Notes: generated by a model not told the origin, from the sequence alone. A DNA stretch of 64,000 nucleotides from Anthonomus grandis grandis (GCF_022605725.1 NC_065546.1:19030227-19094226); one strand, 5' to 3'. Shown: positions 24,001 through 34,279, counted from the stretch's first letter. Made by a program: numbers and translations.

Positions 24001-27000
24001 GGTACATAACATTGTACATAGATAAAAATATTAAGGTTGATTTAGGTATACAGTATTTTTATGTGATAAAGAATAATGACTTTAATTTTCAATTATCTGT
24101 CTTTTTATGGACTGGTTTACCCATGCAAGTGCATAATATAGTAGTAGTAAAACCCTTAAAAATCTTATATTTTGTTCCTAATGACTATCATAATGGACGG
24201 CGACTATACAACGTATAATACCTTTATAAAATATGGACGTATGTGTGGCACCTACATATGTATATAATAATACATACATATATCTTTTTATATATAAATA
24301 TATAAAAGCCGATGATACCTACTCTTAAATGTGTTGTGTTTAAAACATACGAGAAAACATACCTGCGTATAAACCTTCCAGCTAAAATTTAATTTAAAAA
24401 TATCTACCTATGTACATATGTATATGTATATTATTAACATATGAACATCACACAAATAGCAGACTTTTTCTCAGCTAGTGCCTTACTAAAGGCAAATATT
24501 ATTTACCATTATAATAAAACAACTTTCCACAAAAAAACACAAAAAAAGTATACTAACCTACACCTCTATCGTGTATCAAAATTGTCAAATAACAATTTTT
24601 ATAAAAATAATAATTATTCTAAAAAGCAAGGACCAATATAAACCTTCACAAAAAAAAATCCTATTTGAAATATAACTAAATTTTGTAGTTTGCTCCCGTA
24701 TTATATGAATATAAACATTTCGATTTTAAAAATTAAAGCACTTCGTTCGGTGTATGCGTTTACTACAACTTTACGAGATATCTCGTAATATCTCTCACGG
24801 ATATCAAAGGAGCCGACGCAAGCCTTCGCTTCTGTGAGATCGTTTATTCTGTGCTCTAAGTAAGTTACATCCCTTGTTTATGACCAAAACCAGCATTACA
24901 GACTTACATAAGAATGTAGAATAATTCCAAGAATTTTATAACCTGGATATCACCGGAGAACTGAACCGTTGACATAATTTATGGGTGAAGAAGGCTTTAT
25001 CAGATGATCAATTAAGGGACATAGAAGTAATTGAAGCCAACATTTTATACCCTGCTGTCAGAAAGGCATTGATTATTTTAAGCACTATCCTATGTAGAAC
25101 GGTCCTTCAGAACGCTGCGAAGAGATAATATTTTGTTTTCTGTCAATCAAACTAATTAATAAAAGTCAATTTTAATTTTTTTTTTATATACCCGACCGAC
25201 CATCTTTTTGAAACAGGTATGAGCTGCCCCCCCCCTAGCTGAAATCCTGGGTACCCCCTTCTGTAATTCCCTAGAAGTTAGTGGAATCTTTTTGTATAAG
25301 GGTTGTTTGTTTATTCTTAAGAAGTAGGCTAAAGTCCTGCACATTCTAATTGGTGGAAAACTAAAAAGTTGGTTTTTGTGTTATTGAGAAAAAGACTTTG
25401 TTTTTAGAATTGTATTCCACCATTCACCTATATCCCTCAGACACCAATTTACCTGTGTATACAGTGATCCATAATCATGTTCACTTACAATAGCAGAGGT
25501 ATCATCAGCAAAAAGTGTTATATAATTTTTGTTTGTAGTCAGGGGTAGATCATTTAGAAACACAGAAAAGAATAGGCCCAAGTACACTACCTTGTGGTAC
25601 TCCTACCCCTATAGATGTCCAGTCTGAAAAAGTAATACCATGGCTGTCAGTTATTTTCACTGCCTGGGACCTCCCAGCTAAATAACTATAACTCCCAGCT
25701 AATAGGCCAAACCATGAACTCCATAGTGGGCAAGTTTTCTAAAAGAATATTTTGATTTATTGTATGAAAACTCAAAAAATATACCCAGTGGTTTCAATTT
25801 TTTGTTAAAACTTTCAGGAATATTTAATACCTAAAGATAGAGTAGTAAATAAACAACCTGTTAATGATGGATGGATACGTGGCACAAGAAATAAGAAAAT
25901 TAGAAAAAACTCAAAACAAATATCCAGAACCACTAAAGGGATGGAATGAAAAATTTTAAAATTTGCTGAAATCAAATGAAACCGGCTCAACACATATCAT
26001 TCCTAGTTCTGTCTGGCTTGTCACCAGATGGGAACAAAATGTACTCGAATATATTAACCAGCAACAGAACTTAGACAAAGAAATGACTACAGATGTGAGA
26101 AAATAGATACAAAACATAAAAAATACTGCAGCTCCTTTCAAGTAGCTATATGAGTAGAGCAACAAGCGAAACTTCTATGCTCTAGTTTCTGTCCACAAGG
26201 GATAATAATTAACAATTTTCTAAATCTTCAGAGATCAATCAATCTCATATTTTATAAAGAATAAAAAAAATGTAACTATATTGAAAACAATGAACTTTGT
26301 ACCCATAGGTACATTATTAAGCAATTTAATAGTTTATGACTTTCCCTAAGACCCCTTGTAGATTTGTAGATTGAGAAGGGAGTCGTTTCGGCTGATCCGC
26401 CGCTCAGCACTGCTACCTGTGAGATATTTTGTGCATAACTCTACTTGTCTTAGTTTGTCTCAAAAAGTCTTAGACTTCTGCCGTACAAAGCTATATTTTT
26501 GGGAGGTAGTTGTCCCACTTCTTGAGGTGTTGGTTGTACCCCTTCCAGGTACTTAAGCCTCTTGCAGAGTTGGGTCGGGCATTCACAGAGCAGGTGTTCT
26601 GCTGTTTCTGTGGCATTGCTGCAGAATCTACATTGGTCGTCCTCTGTTATACCTATTGCCTTTAGGTGATATTTCACTGGGCAATGACCGGTTAGGAGTC
26701 CGACTGCTGTTCTGATGTCTGATCTGTTCATGTCTAGGAGCTGTTCAGCTCTTTTTCTAGAAGTGGTTATAAACTTTTTTGCCTGTCTTAGTCCTGGTGC
26801 TCTTCTCCAGTGCGACAGCAATTGTTCTTTTTCCCACCTGTTTAGGTCTTCGGTAATGTGGGTCTTCATTAAACCACAGTATGGCTCTGGACCATAATAT
26901 GGTGTTTGAGCCCCTTTTTTTGCAAGGCGATCGGCTTCTTTGTTCCCCTCTATACCCCGGTGGCCAGCCACATTAGTGTTACTTGATTCTTTGTTGTAAG

Positions 27001-29354
27001 GCGCTTTAGGGTTTGTTTGCACTCCCAGACTAGCTTTGAATCACATTTAAAAGCTTTCAGGGCCTTTAGAGCAGCTTGGCTGTCTGATAGTATAAATATG
27101 TGTTTTCTTTGGAGGCCTTGGTTGATGCACTCTTCTGTGCATATGTCTATGGCAAGCACTTCAGCTTAAAAGATGTTAGGGTATTTGCCCAGTGACTTTG
27201 AGATCTTAATGTTAGGGCCTGACACGCCCAGTCCTGCTCCTTCTGTTAGTTTGGAACCGTCTGTGTACCATAGCGATGTATTGTCGGCTTTTGGTACTTC
27301 TTTTTTCTCCCATGATTGGCGATCATCTATGATCACTTCAAATGGAATTTCTAGATCCAGCATGGCCGTTATGTGGTCACGTGGTTTGCTGGCATTTTCC
27401 AGTTTAATTTCTTCGAGGATGCGCAGGTGACCACTTAAATCCCCAGGCTTGAATTTGCCGGTTTGGAAAAGCCTGTAAGCACTGTTAATTGCCTCTTTTT
27501 TCACGCTTATGTGAAGTGGAGGCATGTTTAGCAGTGTCTCTAAGGCTGTGGTAGGACAAGTAGACATTGCCCCGGTTATTCCTAGACATATCAGCCTTTG
27601 GACTTTGTTTAATTTGGTCTGTGCGGTTATTTGTTTGGTCTTCGGCCACCATACCAGCGAAGCGTATGTGATGATGGGCTTAATGACTGTTTGGTAGATC
27701 CAGTATACCATTTTCGGTTTTAGCTCCCATGTCTTGCCAACGAGTTTGCGGCATGTCCAGATTGCCACTATGGCTTTGGAAATGGTCTTGTCTAGATGAT
27801 TGTTCCAAGGTAGTTTGTGGTCCAAGGTAACCCCCAGGTATTTCACCTCATTAGAAAATGTTAGCTGAGTTCCGTTTAATATAAGTGCTCTGAGTTATAG
27901 CTTCCTTTTTCTGGTAAACGGCACTAAAATTGTTTTTCTAGGATTTAAAGATAATCCTTCAGTTTCGCCCCAGTTTTGTATAGTATCTAGGGCACTTTGC
28001 ATTCGATTCGATATTATGCCCTCGTGCTTGCCCCTAACTATTACTACCAGGTCATCTGCGTAGCCTAGAACTGTGAATCCGGATCTACTTAATATGTTAA
28101 GAATTTTGTTTACTACTAATGTCCACAGTAGAGGTGACAGAACCCCTCCTTGGGGACATCCTTTTACTGTGGTTACTGTTGCTGTCGCTCCATTTATTTC
28201 TGCTGTGATGGAGCGGTGCTTGAGCATTGATCCTGTCCACTTTACGATGGGGGCCTCTACCCCCCAGTCTTGCAAGGCTTTTGTTATGGACAGGTGTGAG
28301 GTATTGTCGAATGCTCCCTCTATGTCAATGAATGCAGTAAGAGCAATTTCTTTACAGTCGTTTGACTTTTCTATGTCTCTTACGAGGCAGTGCAGTGCAC
28401 TTATTGTAGATTTGCCTGCTTGGTAGGCAAATTGTCTAGGGTGAAGCGGTGTTCTAGAAAGAGTTACGCTTCTTATGTATTGGTCGATTGCTTTCCCCAT
28501 TGTTTTTAGAAGAAAGGAGGTTAGACTAATCGGGCGATATGATTTTGCTTCGTTTTCAGGACGACGCCCGTTTTTGGTAAATTTGGTAAAATTGGCTTTT
28601 TCCTAAGACCCCTTAAAACATTCTTTTGTACTTGGGTCTTTAAAATTTCCAGTGTTTTCACTGATTTCTCTTGCTTTTAGTGAACAACTTTTGCTCTTGA
28701 TTACCTCAAATATAACTAGAAAAACTGCACACAATGAGACCAATAGCTGCATTGATAGTCACACTTTTTCTTAGTGCAAAGAAGCATATCTTCCTCTAGT
28801 TTACTTTGCAGTATCTGATTGAAAAAAAGCTTAACAGGATGCAGGTGCATCATAATATGCCTAAAATTATTCGTGAAATTATAAAATTCTAAATTATTAC
28901 TGTAATTATACAATAGTAGTTACTAATTTCATTGAAAATGCATACACTTATTTTCATATGACTAATTTTACAATATGCCTGCTATATGTATAATTTGTAC
29001 TTATTGCCTTTTTATTGCATAATAAAAAGGCAATTCATTATAAAATATGGGTGTGTTTTTAAATGAATTATGCAATGAAATGTTCACCTCAAAAATAATA
29101 CAAAATCACAAAAGAATACCTTCTTTGGTCTTCCCCTTTGACTTTATTTCAATGTGATCTCTTGTGGATACCACCAGTTTGCCACCAGCTTCAGCTGCCT
29201 GGATTGCAGTTTCAAGTAGTTCTTTGAAGCTGATTTCGTTATCATATTCTTGAGAGGGATGCTTACCAAAGTGGAAGCACAAGAAAATCAAAATTATTAG
29301 GGCAATCAAAAAGTACCCTCGCTTGTTCAGTCTTATTGAGCCTCCAAATACCAT
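18007..29354 (-). CDS. BPNT2: BPNT2/IMPAD1-like Golgi 3'(2'),5'-bisphosphate phosphatase, 5 exons
   Basis: Exons (minus): 29354-29120, 18894-18658, 18598-18456, 18406-18286, 18236-18007. All introns are GT..AG, phases match, and the sum is 966 nt (321 aa plus stop; vertebrate homologues are about 360 aa). Residues 14-28 form one hydrophobic segment (YFLIALIILIFLCFHF), a type II signal anchor placing the catalytic domain in the Golgi lumen. The inositol-monophosphatase fold is marked by EAGGKLV and KSKGKTKEG, ISEET (first metal ligands), WIDPLDATHEYT (DPxD metal site), GVIHNPF, and KKWDICAGNAIL (last metal-binding Asp, WD..G motif). In the family the enzyme dephosphorylates PAP, the by-product of sulfotransferases, supporting proteoglycan sulfation. 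ATG 29354 is the first Met before the anchor. Intron 1 (29119-18895) is TE-filled; introns 2-4 are 50-60 nt. Confidence 0.9.
19160..20560 (-). pseudogene. LINE ORF2 fragment (endonuclease to early RT), in BPNT2 intron 1
   Basis: Minus strand, with many frame changes: an end-of-endonuclease block with a DSLSDHEAVSFH-like signature (about 20060-20010), an RT block resembling NFGPIALSPTISKIIEGLLR (about 19510-19430), then VFCDISKAFDYVE (about 19305-19265), the first RT catalytic Asp region. The order and motifs fit Jockey/CR1-group LINEs. It ends abruptly near 19160 without a 3' end. Confidence 0.6.
20928..21227 (-). pseudogene. LINE RT C-terminal (thumb) fragment
   Basis: The frame contains IDQHLSWNNHIQSVCSKLS and KLIYGLLAWRNSS, the post-catalytic block of non-LTR RTs. 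It lies 5' (higher coordinate) of the 19.2-20.6 kb endonuclease/RT piece, so the two are not one collinear copy. Confidence 0.6.
21240..22944. other. Intronic stretch, little recognised
   Basis: A locally GC-rich patch (22780-22920) carries open frames on both strands, which is a composition effect. Nothing else was identified up to the hAT left end. Confidence 0.4.
23190..25125 (+). pseudogene. hAT transposase C-terminal part (DUF4371/ZMYM type), split by insertion
   Basis: 23190-23390 encodes KSLETLSVDGNYTTRKSVYQ and the following helix-rich block; a frame change leads to IPRLGHKQTHRSNPPSDNHN and IIPYIDSLISSWNVRFSQEN. The frame stops inside a 1256-bp insertion and resumes at 24854: KLHPLFM, DITGELN, then NILYPAVRKALIILSTI, the start of the hAT dimerisation domain. 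Reading across the insertion with one target copy restores frame, with two later in-frame stops (TAA, TGA). The N-terminal half, including the BED finger, is missing, and a final TAA cuts the C-terminus. Confidence 0.75.
23598..24853. mobile_element. 1256-bp non-autonomous TIR element inside the hAT
   Basis: 33-bp perfect TIRs start CACAGAATAAACGATCTCAC (23598) and continue to GAAGGCT; the complement ends at 24853. Flanking copies of CTCTAAG lie at 23591-23597 and 24854-24860 (7 bp, or 8 bp if the ambiguous G is counted). The interior has no transposase-like frame. A 7-8 bp duplication and TIRs of about 31-33 bp suggest a P-like or hAT-like non-autonomous element. Confidence 0.9.
25275..25740 (-). 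pseudogene. LINE RT fragment (YADD-type region)
   Basis: Minus-strand blocks resemble GVPQGSVLG (about 25605-25585), FSVFLNDLPL, then ITLFADDTSAIV (about 25520-25490), the RT catalytic ADD motif, followed by NWCLRDIGEWW and a frame running to about 25275 next to the hAT right end. This is a 5'- and 3'-truncated non-LTR fragment. Confidence 0.7.
25741..26357. other. Intronic stretch with a weak coding-like plus-strand block
   Basis: 25955-26140 (+) reads NETGSTHIIPSSVWLVTRWE...YINQQQNLDKEM with one stop. I do not recognise it. It may be part of an eroded element. Confidence 0.2.
26450..27846 (-). pseudogene. LINE RT thumb, RNase H and C-terminal zinc-binding region, part 2
   Basis: 27846-27166 carries MKYLGVTLDHKLPWNNHL and YTDGSK (RNase H first Asp). 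After an in-frame TAA the reading continues as AEVLAIDICTEECIN and SDSQAAL (RNase H Asp). A frame change near 26975 leads to AGHRGIEGNKEADRLAKKG (RNase H His and last Asp) and the CxxC..H....C C-terminal cluster, ending LFETN. All RNase H catalytic positions are still visible. Confidence 0.85.
27895..28590 (-). pseudogene. LINE reverse transcriptase (R1/I-like), part 1
   Basis: This contains the RT palm: FIDIEGAFDNTSH (first Asp) and YADDLVV (catalytic ADD pair), plus GCPQGGVLSPLLW. It begins inside the RT domain because of 5' truncation. A TAA after FTRKRKL separates it from the thumb. Confidence 0.85.
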
Positions 29355-29620
29355 GGTGACCTTTAAGTTAAAGGTTTACATTTTTTGATGCAAGTATTCA
29401 ATTAACATTAAATAACCAACTCTTATTTTTGTTATATTATCTTTCTGTATAGTTATTTGTTAATATATTTTTATTTTCCTTTTTGAGGTTAGATTGGATT
29501 GGATGTGATTACAGACAAGCAAACTGATATATAGGATTTTTGTTCGTTCACGTTCGTTTTGTTGCTACATATTGACGTTGCGCCGTAATCACGTGTTAGG
29601 ATGGAGCTTTGAATGATAAA
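29355..29620 (-). promoter_or_regulatory. Presumed 5' flank of BPNT2
   Basis: About 265 bp between the BPNT2 start codon and the first dispersed repeat. No TATA box or initiator can be called with confidence. Listed only because transcription must begin here or further upstream inside repeat DNA. Confidence 0.25.
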
Positions 29621-29624
29621 GACA

Positions 29625-29720
29625 GTGCATCGGTAAAGTAGCGGATAAATTCAATAAAAATGAAATGGACCGTCTCTGAAAAAAATGCTTGAACTCGTCG
29701 ATTTTAATATTTGGTTTAGG
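29625..29720 (+). repeat. Dispersed repeat shared with 46970-47060
   Basis: CAGTGCATC, GGATAAATTCAATAAAAATG and TGCTTGAAC line up in order with 46970-47060, and both copies are followed by a run containing AAAAAGATATGACGTC. In each case an IS630-like transposase remnant lies next to it, on the minus strand here and the plus strand there. It is therefore probably part of that element's terminal region in inverted orientation. Confidence 0.6.
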
Positions 29721-29829
29721 GTTTTTCCACGTGGAAATTAAATATACAGGATGACTTAAAAAAAAAGATATGACGTCATTTTTTAAGTGGAAACCGCCTT
29801 TTTTTTAATGCAAAATCAGAATTTGATGG

Positions 29830-30200
29830 TCAAATTGAGCACCAAATTAAATGGTCAAATTGAGCACCGTTAACAACCTGACAATAACCAAGGCGATTTA
29901 AAAATTCTTTTTGAACGTTGTCAATGATATCTGGAGTACTATTTCTAATTTCCTGGCATATTTGTTCTTTTAAATCTTCTAAACTCGCTGGTTTAGTGAC
30001 ATACAAATTACTTTTTAAGTATCCCCATAAAAAGTAATCGAGGGTAGTGAAACCTGGCGATCTGGGTGGCCATTCAATCAACCCTCGTCTACCTATTCAA
30101 CGATTTGGAAAAACTTCTTCTAGATAATTGCGAACGGCGAAAGCATAGTGTGTCGGGGCTCTATCTTGCTGGAAAAAAGATCATGTTGGTGCATATGCCA
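29830..30200 (-). pseudogene. IS630-like transposase C-terminal half
   Basis: The minus strand reads FFQQDRAPTHYAFAVRNYLE (about 30170-30110), VFPNR, then after a stop IEWPPRSPGFTTLDYFLWGY and ICQEIRNSTPDIIDNVQKEF. It closely resembles the 47.5-48.5 kb copy. The N-terminal half is missing and the LTR element at 30217 starts next to the break. Confidence 0.8.
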
Positions 30201-30216
30201 AATGTACCAGCAAACA

Positions 30217-30403
30217 GACAACCCTGAATATCCCTACGCCAAGGGTGACTCGCTATTGGTCAGCGGCAGGTGGCCTGATCGGGCTTGGGAGAGGAGATAG
30301 ATAGTTTTTGACCGTCCTCGGTGCTTTATGTATTCTCTCTCGTGGTTAATAAAATCTAATAAATCAACAACTATCGAGTTTTATTAAAAGAACCCAACAG
30401 AAC
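30217..30403 (+). repeat. 5' LTR (start missing)
   Basis: Matches 33820-33999. The extra ATAGATAG-like insertion is near 30300. It ends CCCAACAGAACA directly before the TGGTGGCAGC primer-binding region. Confidence 0.85.
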
Positions 30404-30519
30404 ATGGTGGCAGCGGTGTTAGTGTTAGTGGTTTGTGGTGTTTACGTGTAAAAAGTGGCGAGCGTTTTGTTACTTAACCGTGGATCTTTCCTGGCGATAT
30501 ATCTATCGACGACGCTAAA

Positions 30520-31371
30520 ATGGCTACTACAGCAGAGGATACAGCGACAACCACAACAGTTGTGAGTTCTCAAGCACTTTCCGTGCTGGTGTCTCCACCA
30601 TAAAAGTTTGATTTTTCAATGCCTCAAGCATGACCCCAGTAACGAAAACATTTTGAGCGCTTCATGTCAGTGTCTGGACAAAATGCAAAGCCTGATAAAG
30701 AAAAAATTAATATTTTAATATATATTCTTGGCGAGGAAGCCGAAGAAGATATTCTGCAATTTGTGCAAGTTCCTGAAACCTATGCAGCGACAATGCAGGC
30801 CTTTGAAAATCATTTTATTCCCCGCAGAAATCTAATTTTTGAACGCTATAAATTTAATAGTCGATGCCAACGGCCACGTGAGCTCATAGAGTCAGCTTAC
30901 ATTCAGTTGCAGAGCACTGCCAATATGGCCAATTTGAAAGATGAATTGATACGTGATCGTATCGTCGTGGGCATGCTGGATCGCAGAACCAGCGAAAGAC
31001 TGCAGTTACAGTCAAATTTGAGTCTTCCGGACTGCATCATAGCAGTAAAGCGGGCAGAGCTGCAAGAGAAACAGAGTAAGGAGCTGCGAGGAGGTGCGGT
31101 GGCCTCAGTCACAAGGAGCCGGGTGGCTCATAAGCAGAATTATCTGCGAGAGCACCATGATGAGGTCAGTGATCCTGTTGCGGTACAAGGGTGCGATTCT
31201 CGAGGAGCAAATGCTAAATCTTTCCGTTTTTCTGACATAAACGGGAGAGAAGAGGAAAATAGGAAGAATGGTGCCAGGAACTGTCAATTTTGTGGGTTGG
31301 CAGAGTATTCCAGGGAAAAGTGTCCTGCCAAGCAATCAACATGCCGTTCTTGTAACAAAAAAGGGCACTAG
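30520..31371 (+). pseudogene. Gag of the LTR element
   Basis: ATG 30520 begins MATTAEDTATTT in the same frame as the later gag; stops near 30601 and 30631 interrupt it. The body has EEAEEDILQF and FERYKFNSRCQRP, typical of gypsy gag capsid domains in insects, and ends in a zinc-knuckle-like CQFCGLAEYSREKC...CRSCNKKGH before a TAG at 31369. Confidence 0.75.
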
Positions 31372-31548
31372 ACTACTGTTTGTCGAAGGAAAAAGGTTAG
31401 ATCTATCCAATATATTGTAGAAAGTAGTGATTATAAAACAAACTCTACCAATTTATGTTGTGAAAATTGTTCTAACAATATTAGTCCTTCAGGCCAGTTT
31501 CTAGGTTCAATTAAATTAAATTTAATATCGCAGAATCAGAAAGAATGG

Positions 31549-31983
31549 TTGATTTCTTTAAAATTGTTAGAGTTAAATAAAGAATATAAATTCATTATTG
31601 ACACTGGTGCTGACATAACTTGTATACCTGTTTCTTTATTAGATGAAAATGTAATTCAAAGATTACATAGGACTTCTAGAGTCGTGACAGGCCCTTCAGG
31701 CAAAAGATTAAATATTCTGGGCATTATACATGGTACATTAAGTAATTCCAAAAATAAATGTTTTACTGACATCTATGTCATTGAAGAGCTATATAAACCC
31801 ATTTTGGGTCGATCGGCAATTATTGATTTAAATATATTGCAATTTGGTGATGGATTTAGTTCTGTGAATTTTCTAAAATCAGAACAAATTGATCAAAAGT
31901 TTCCTACAATTTTTGATCAATTGAGCACTTTCAAAACCGAATTTAATATTAAGATTGATAAAAATATTCCATCATTCATATAA
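31549..31983 (+). pseudogene. Aspartic protease region of the LTR element
   Basis: FIIDTGADITCIP is the retropepsin active site (DTGA), about 18 residues into the frame. A later ILGRSAIIDL is the usual second conserved block. The frame ends at TAA 31984 just before the RT. Confidence 0.8.
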
Positions 31984-31989
31984 TCAGTT

Positions 31990-32511
31990 TGGGTCAGTCT
32001 TATTGTTAGTGTTCGAAAAGATAATAATAAAATCCGTCTTTGTGTTGATTACACTAAATTAAATAAAGCCGTGATGCACACGCATTTTCCTATAGGGAAA
32101 GTTGAAAGAATTCTTGCTCAAGTTCAGGGATCTAAGTACTTTAGTCGTTTAGATACGACCTCTGGATTTTATCAAATTAAATTGGGTAAAGAATGTCAGG
32201 ATTTAACGTGCTTCATAACACCATTTGGACGTTTAAAATTTAAAGATTTAGTCATTACGGACGCTATGTCCCGAAAATTTGAGAAAAACTCTAAATTTCC
32301 TGAAAATGACGAGCTAGCCTTAGAGACAAACACTTTTATAAACTTAATTACTACAAATTTCGAAATTAAACCAGATTTCTTGGAAGAAATTAAATCTGAG
32401 AAAAATATAGATTCAATTTGTTTAAAACTTAAAGAATACATTTACTCAGGTTGGCCCCAAAAAAATAAAATAGACCCAGAACTTTCTAATTATTTCCAAT
32501 ATAGACTATGA
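31990..32511 (+). pseudogene. Truncated RT fused to post-RNase H linker
   Basis: KIRLCVDYTKLNKAV, SRLDTTSGFYQIKLG and CFITPFGRLKF are the early RT blocks. The next residues, VITDAMSRKFEKN, match the end of RNase H/start of the linker (ADALSR-type), so the YxDD core and RNase H have been deleted in frame. Confidence 0.8.
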
Positions 32512-33430
32512 CGTTTCAGAATGTGATGGTTATTTATTACGTGGTTCACGATTAATAATTCCTCAGTCTCTTCAATCGAAAACTTTAGGTTTCATTCATC
32601 AGGGTCACCAAGGTATAGTAAAGTGTAGAGCTAGAGCCAAGTCTTCAGTTTGGTGGCCAGGACTATCTACTAAAATAGAAAATTTAGTTCGCAATTGTTT
32701 ACGTTGTATTGAGTTTAGATCTAACATAAAAGAATCTTTCTGTAAAGACGATTTTCCAGATCGTGCATAGCAAAAAATTGCACTTGACTTATTTAAATAT
32801 GAGGGAACGTGGTACCTCATTGATCTTTCGAAATTTTCAAACTTCAATCAATGACCGAGAATGTAATTATCACCAAGTTGAAAGAGTTATTTGCTAGATA
32901 TGGTTTACCAGAAGTAGTACGTTCAGATAATGAACCTCAGTTCCAAACTGAATTTAAAAATTTTGCTAAAAGTTTTGACTTTGCGCATATAACAAGCAGT
33001 CCTAAATATCCGCAGTCTAATGGGTGTATCAAAGCTGCGGTTATAGTTGCTAAAAATCTTATAAAAAAAGGTGATGATTTGTTTATATCTTTGTTAGCTT
33101 ATCGGTCCACCCCTCTGGAAAATGGCTTCTCTCCAGCAGAGTTATTGTTTAATAGAAAAATTCGTTCTACTTTGCCAATTTTACCAAAACTTCTTAATGA
33201 AATCATTGACACAAGCCCAGTTTTCGAAAGGGAGGGAAAAAACGAAGAAAAAATGGAAAGAAACTATAATAGGCGTCATCGCGCAAGAGTCTTTCAGAAA
33301 TACATGTTAATGAGAATGTATGGGTGACAGATCTTAAAATGTATGGGAAAGTCATTCAAAAGCTTAGAGAACCAAAGTCATAACTTGTCGAGACCAATGG
33401 TGGTGCTTTTAGAAGAAACAGATGGTTCCT
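32512..33430 (+). pseudogene. Integrase region of the LTR element
   Basis: The zinc-binding HxxxH...CxxC block reads HQGHQGIVKCRARAKSSVWW and NCLRC (about 32600-32710). After frame changes the integrase core has YGLPEVVRSDNEPQF (catalytic Asp) and SSPKYPQSNGCIKAAV, where the usual catalytic Glu (NGxxEx) reads Ile-Lys. A frame change near 32840 and loss of that Glu mean it is inactive. Confidence 0.8.
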
Positions 33431-33779
33431 AATTCCAGCTAAATATCACACATTTGTTTCGAATGAAAGCACTTCTAAGTAACGATTCGTGTAGTCATAG
33501 CTCTACTGTCACGCATACACCCTCAACTCCCAAAACTTTCAATCCTACTAACACTAGGTTAGTACTTGCCCCGGGCAAAATGTAGAAATTCAGTCTGTTC
33601 TACCAGTAGATATAAGTCTTAGTGAATGTGCCGCAGAATCTGAAGTGCAATCTCAACATCAGGGTGAATCTGACAATAATCAAAGTACTAGTGTTAGAAG
33701 TAGGCCAATACGTAACGTTAAGAGACCTTCTTATTTAAAGGATTATGTTACTTGAGGCTTCTTATTATAAAAGGGGGGA

Positions 33780-33999
33780 TGTTCTGTCAGGCTTAATACT
33801 GTACATTTATTCTAATTACGACAACCCTGAATATCCCTACGCCAAGGGCGACTCGCTATTGGTCAGCGGCAGGTGGCCTGATCGGGCTTGGGAGAGGAGT
33901 TTTTGACCGTCCTCGGTGCTTTATGTATTCTCTCTCGTGGTTGATAAAATATAATAAACCAACAACTATCGAGTTTTATTAAAAGAACCCAACAGAACA
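33780..33999 (+). repeat. 3' LTR (complete)
   Basis: 220 bp, starting TGTTCTGTCAGG after a polypurine tract and ending CAACAGAACA. It contains a TTTATGTATTC and AATAAA-like region as expected for R/U5. Confidence 0.9.
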
Positions 34000-34279
34000 G
34001 CTTTCATTGCCGTCTGCTTTTGTGCAAAACATTTACATGAAGGTACTGTAATTCTAGCAAACAAAATAACATATTATGTGTATAACCATGTAATGTAAAA
34101 AAGTTGTATTTAAATACATTTAATAGAAAAACTTTGCTTAACAAGTTTTTCTATTTAATTCATAACTTTTTAAAACTTAATTTTAGTGTTGCAAAATTTA
34201 GGTAGGAGCCAAACTATATATTTATATTATGACTTAATATATAATATATTGACTTAGATAAAGAACTGCACAAATTTTA

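Larger units (their letters stand above)
22945..25263 (+). mobile_element. hAT element remnant in BPNT2 intron 1
   Basis: The left end reads GGGGCGCACCCAGCTAAGGG; the complement of the right end reads CAGAAGGGGGTACCCAGGAT...CAGCTAGGGG, an imperfect TIR of the CAGGGGCG(T)ACCCAG type seen in insect hATs. Flanks TAATTCTA (22939-22946) and TAATTCCC (25264-25271) match at 6 of 8 positions, consistent with an eroded 8-bp duplication. Only the C-terminal part of the transposase is left, and a separate element sits inside it. Confidence 0.65.
26358..28601 (-). mobile_element. 5'-truncated LINE with RNase H, 13-bp target duplication
   Basis: CCTAAGACCCCTT occurs at 26345-26357 and 28602-28614, bracketing the copy: the duplication left by target-primed reverse transcription. 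Coding runs from about 28590 (truncated early RT: SYRPISLTSFLLKTMGKAID) through AYQAGKST, GCPQGGVLSPLLW and LGYADDLVVI (RT core), LVWWPKTKQI (thumb), LWYTDGSKLTEGAG, ILSDSQAALKALK and HRGIEGNKEADRLAKK (RNase H), then CRFCSNATETAEHLLCECP. RNase H after RT fits the I/R1-related group. Stops at 27897-27895 and 27168-27166 and a frame change near 26975 inactivate it. It lies in BPNT2 intron 1 in the same orientation as the gene. Confidence 0.85.
30217..33999 (+). mobile_element. Ty3/gypsy-like LTR retrotransposon, RT-deleted
   Basis: The 3' LTR is 33780-33999 with TGTTCTG...CAGAACA ends and a purine tract (AAAAGGGGGGA) just before it. The 5' LTR (about 30217-30403) matches it except for a small insertion (about 8 bp) and a few substitutions, but lacks about 40 bp of its start. 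A primer-binding-site-like TGGTGGCAGCGG follows at 30404. The internal order is gag, protease, truncated RT, H2C2 zinc finger, integrase core. Much of RT and RNase H is deleted at about 32243 and there are several stops, so it is not autonomous. No env-like gene is present. No target duplication could be found. Confidence 0.9.
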
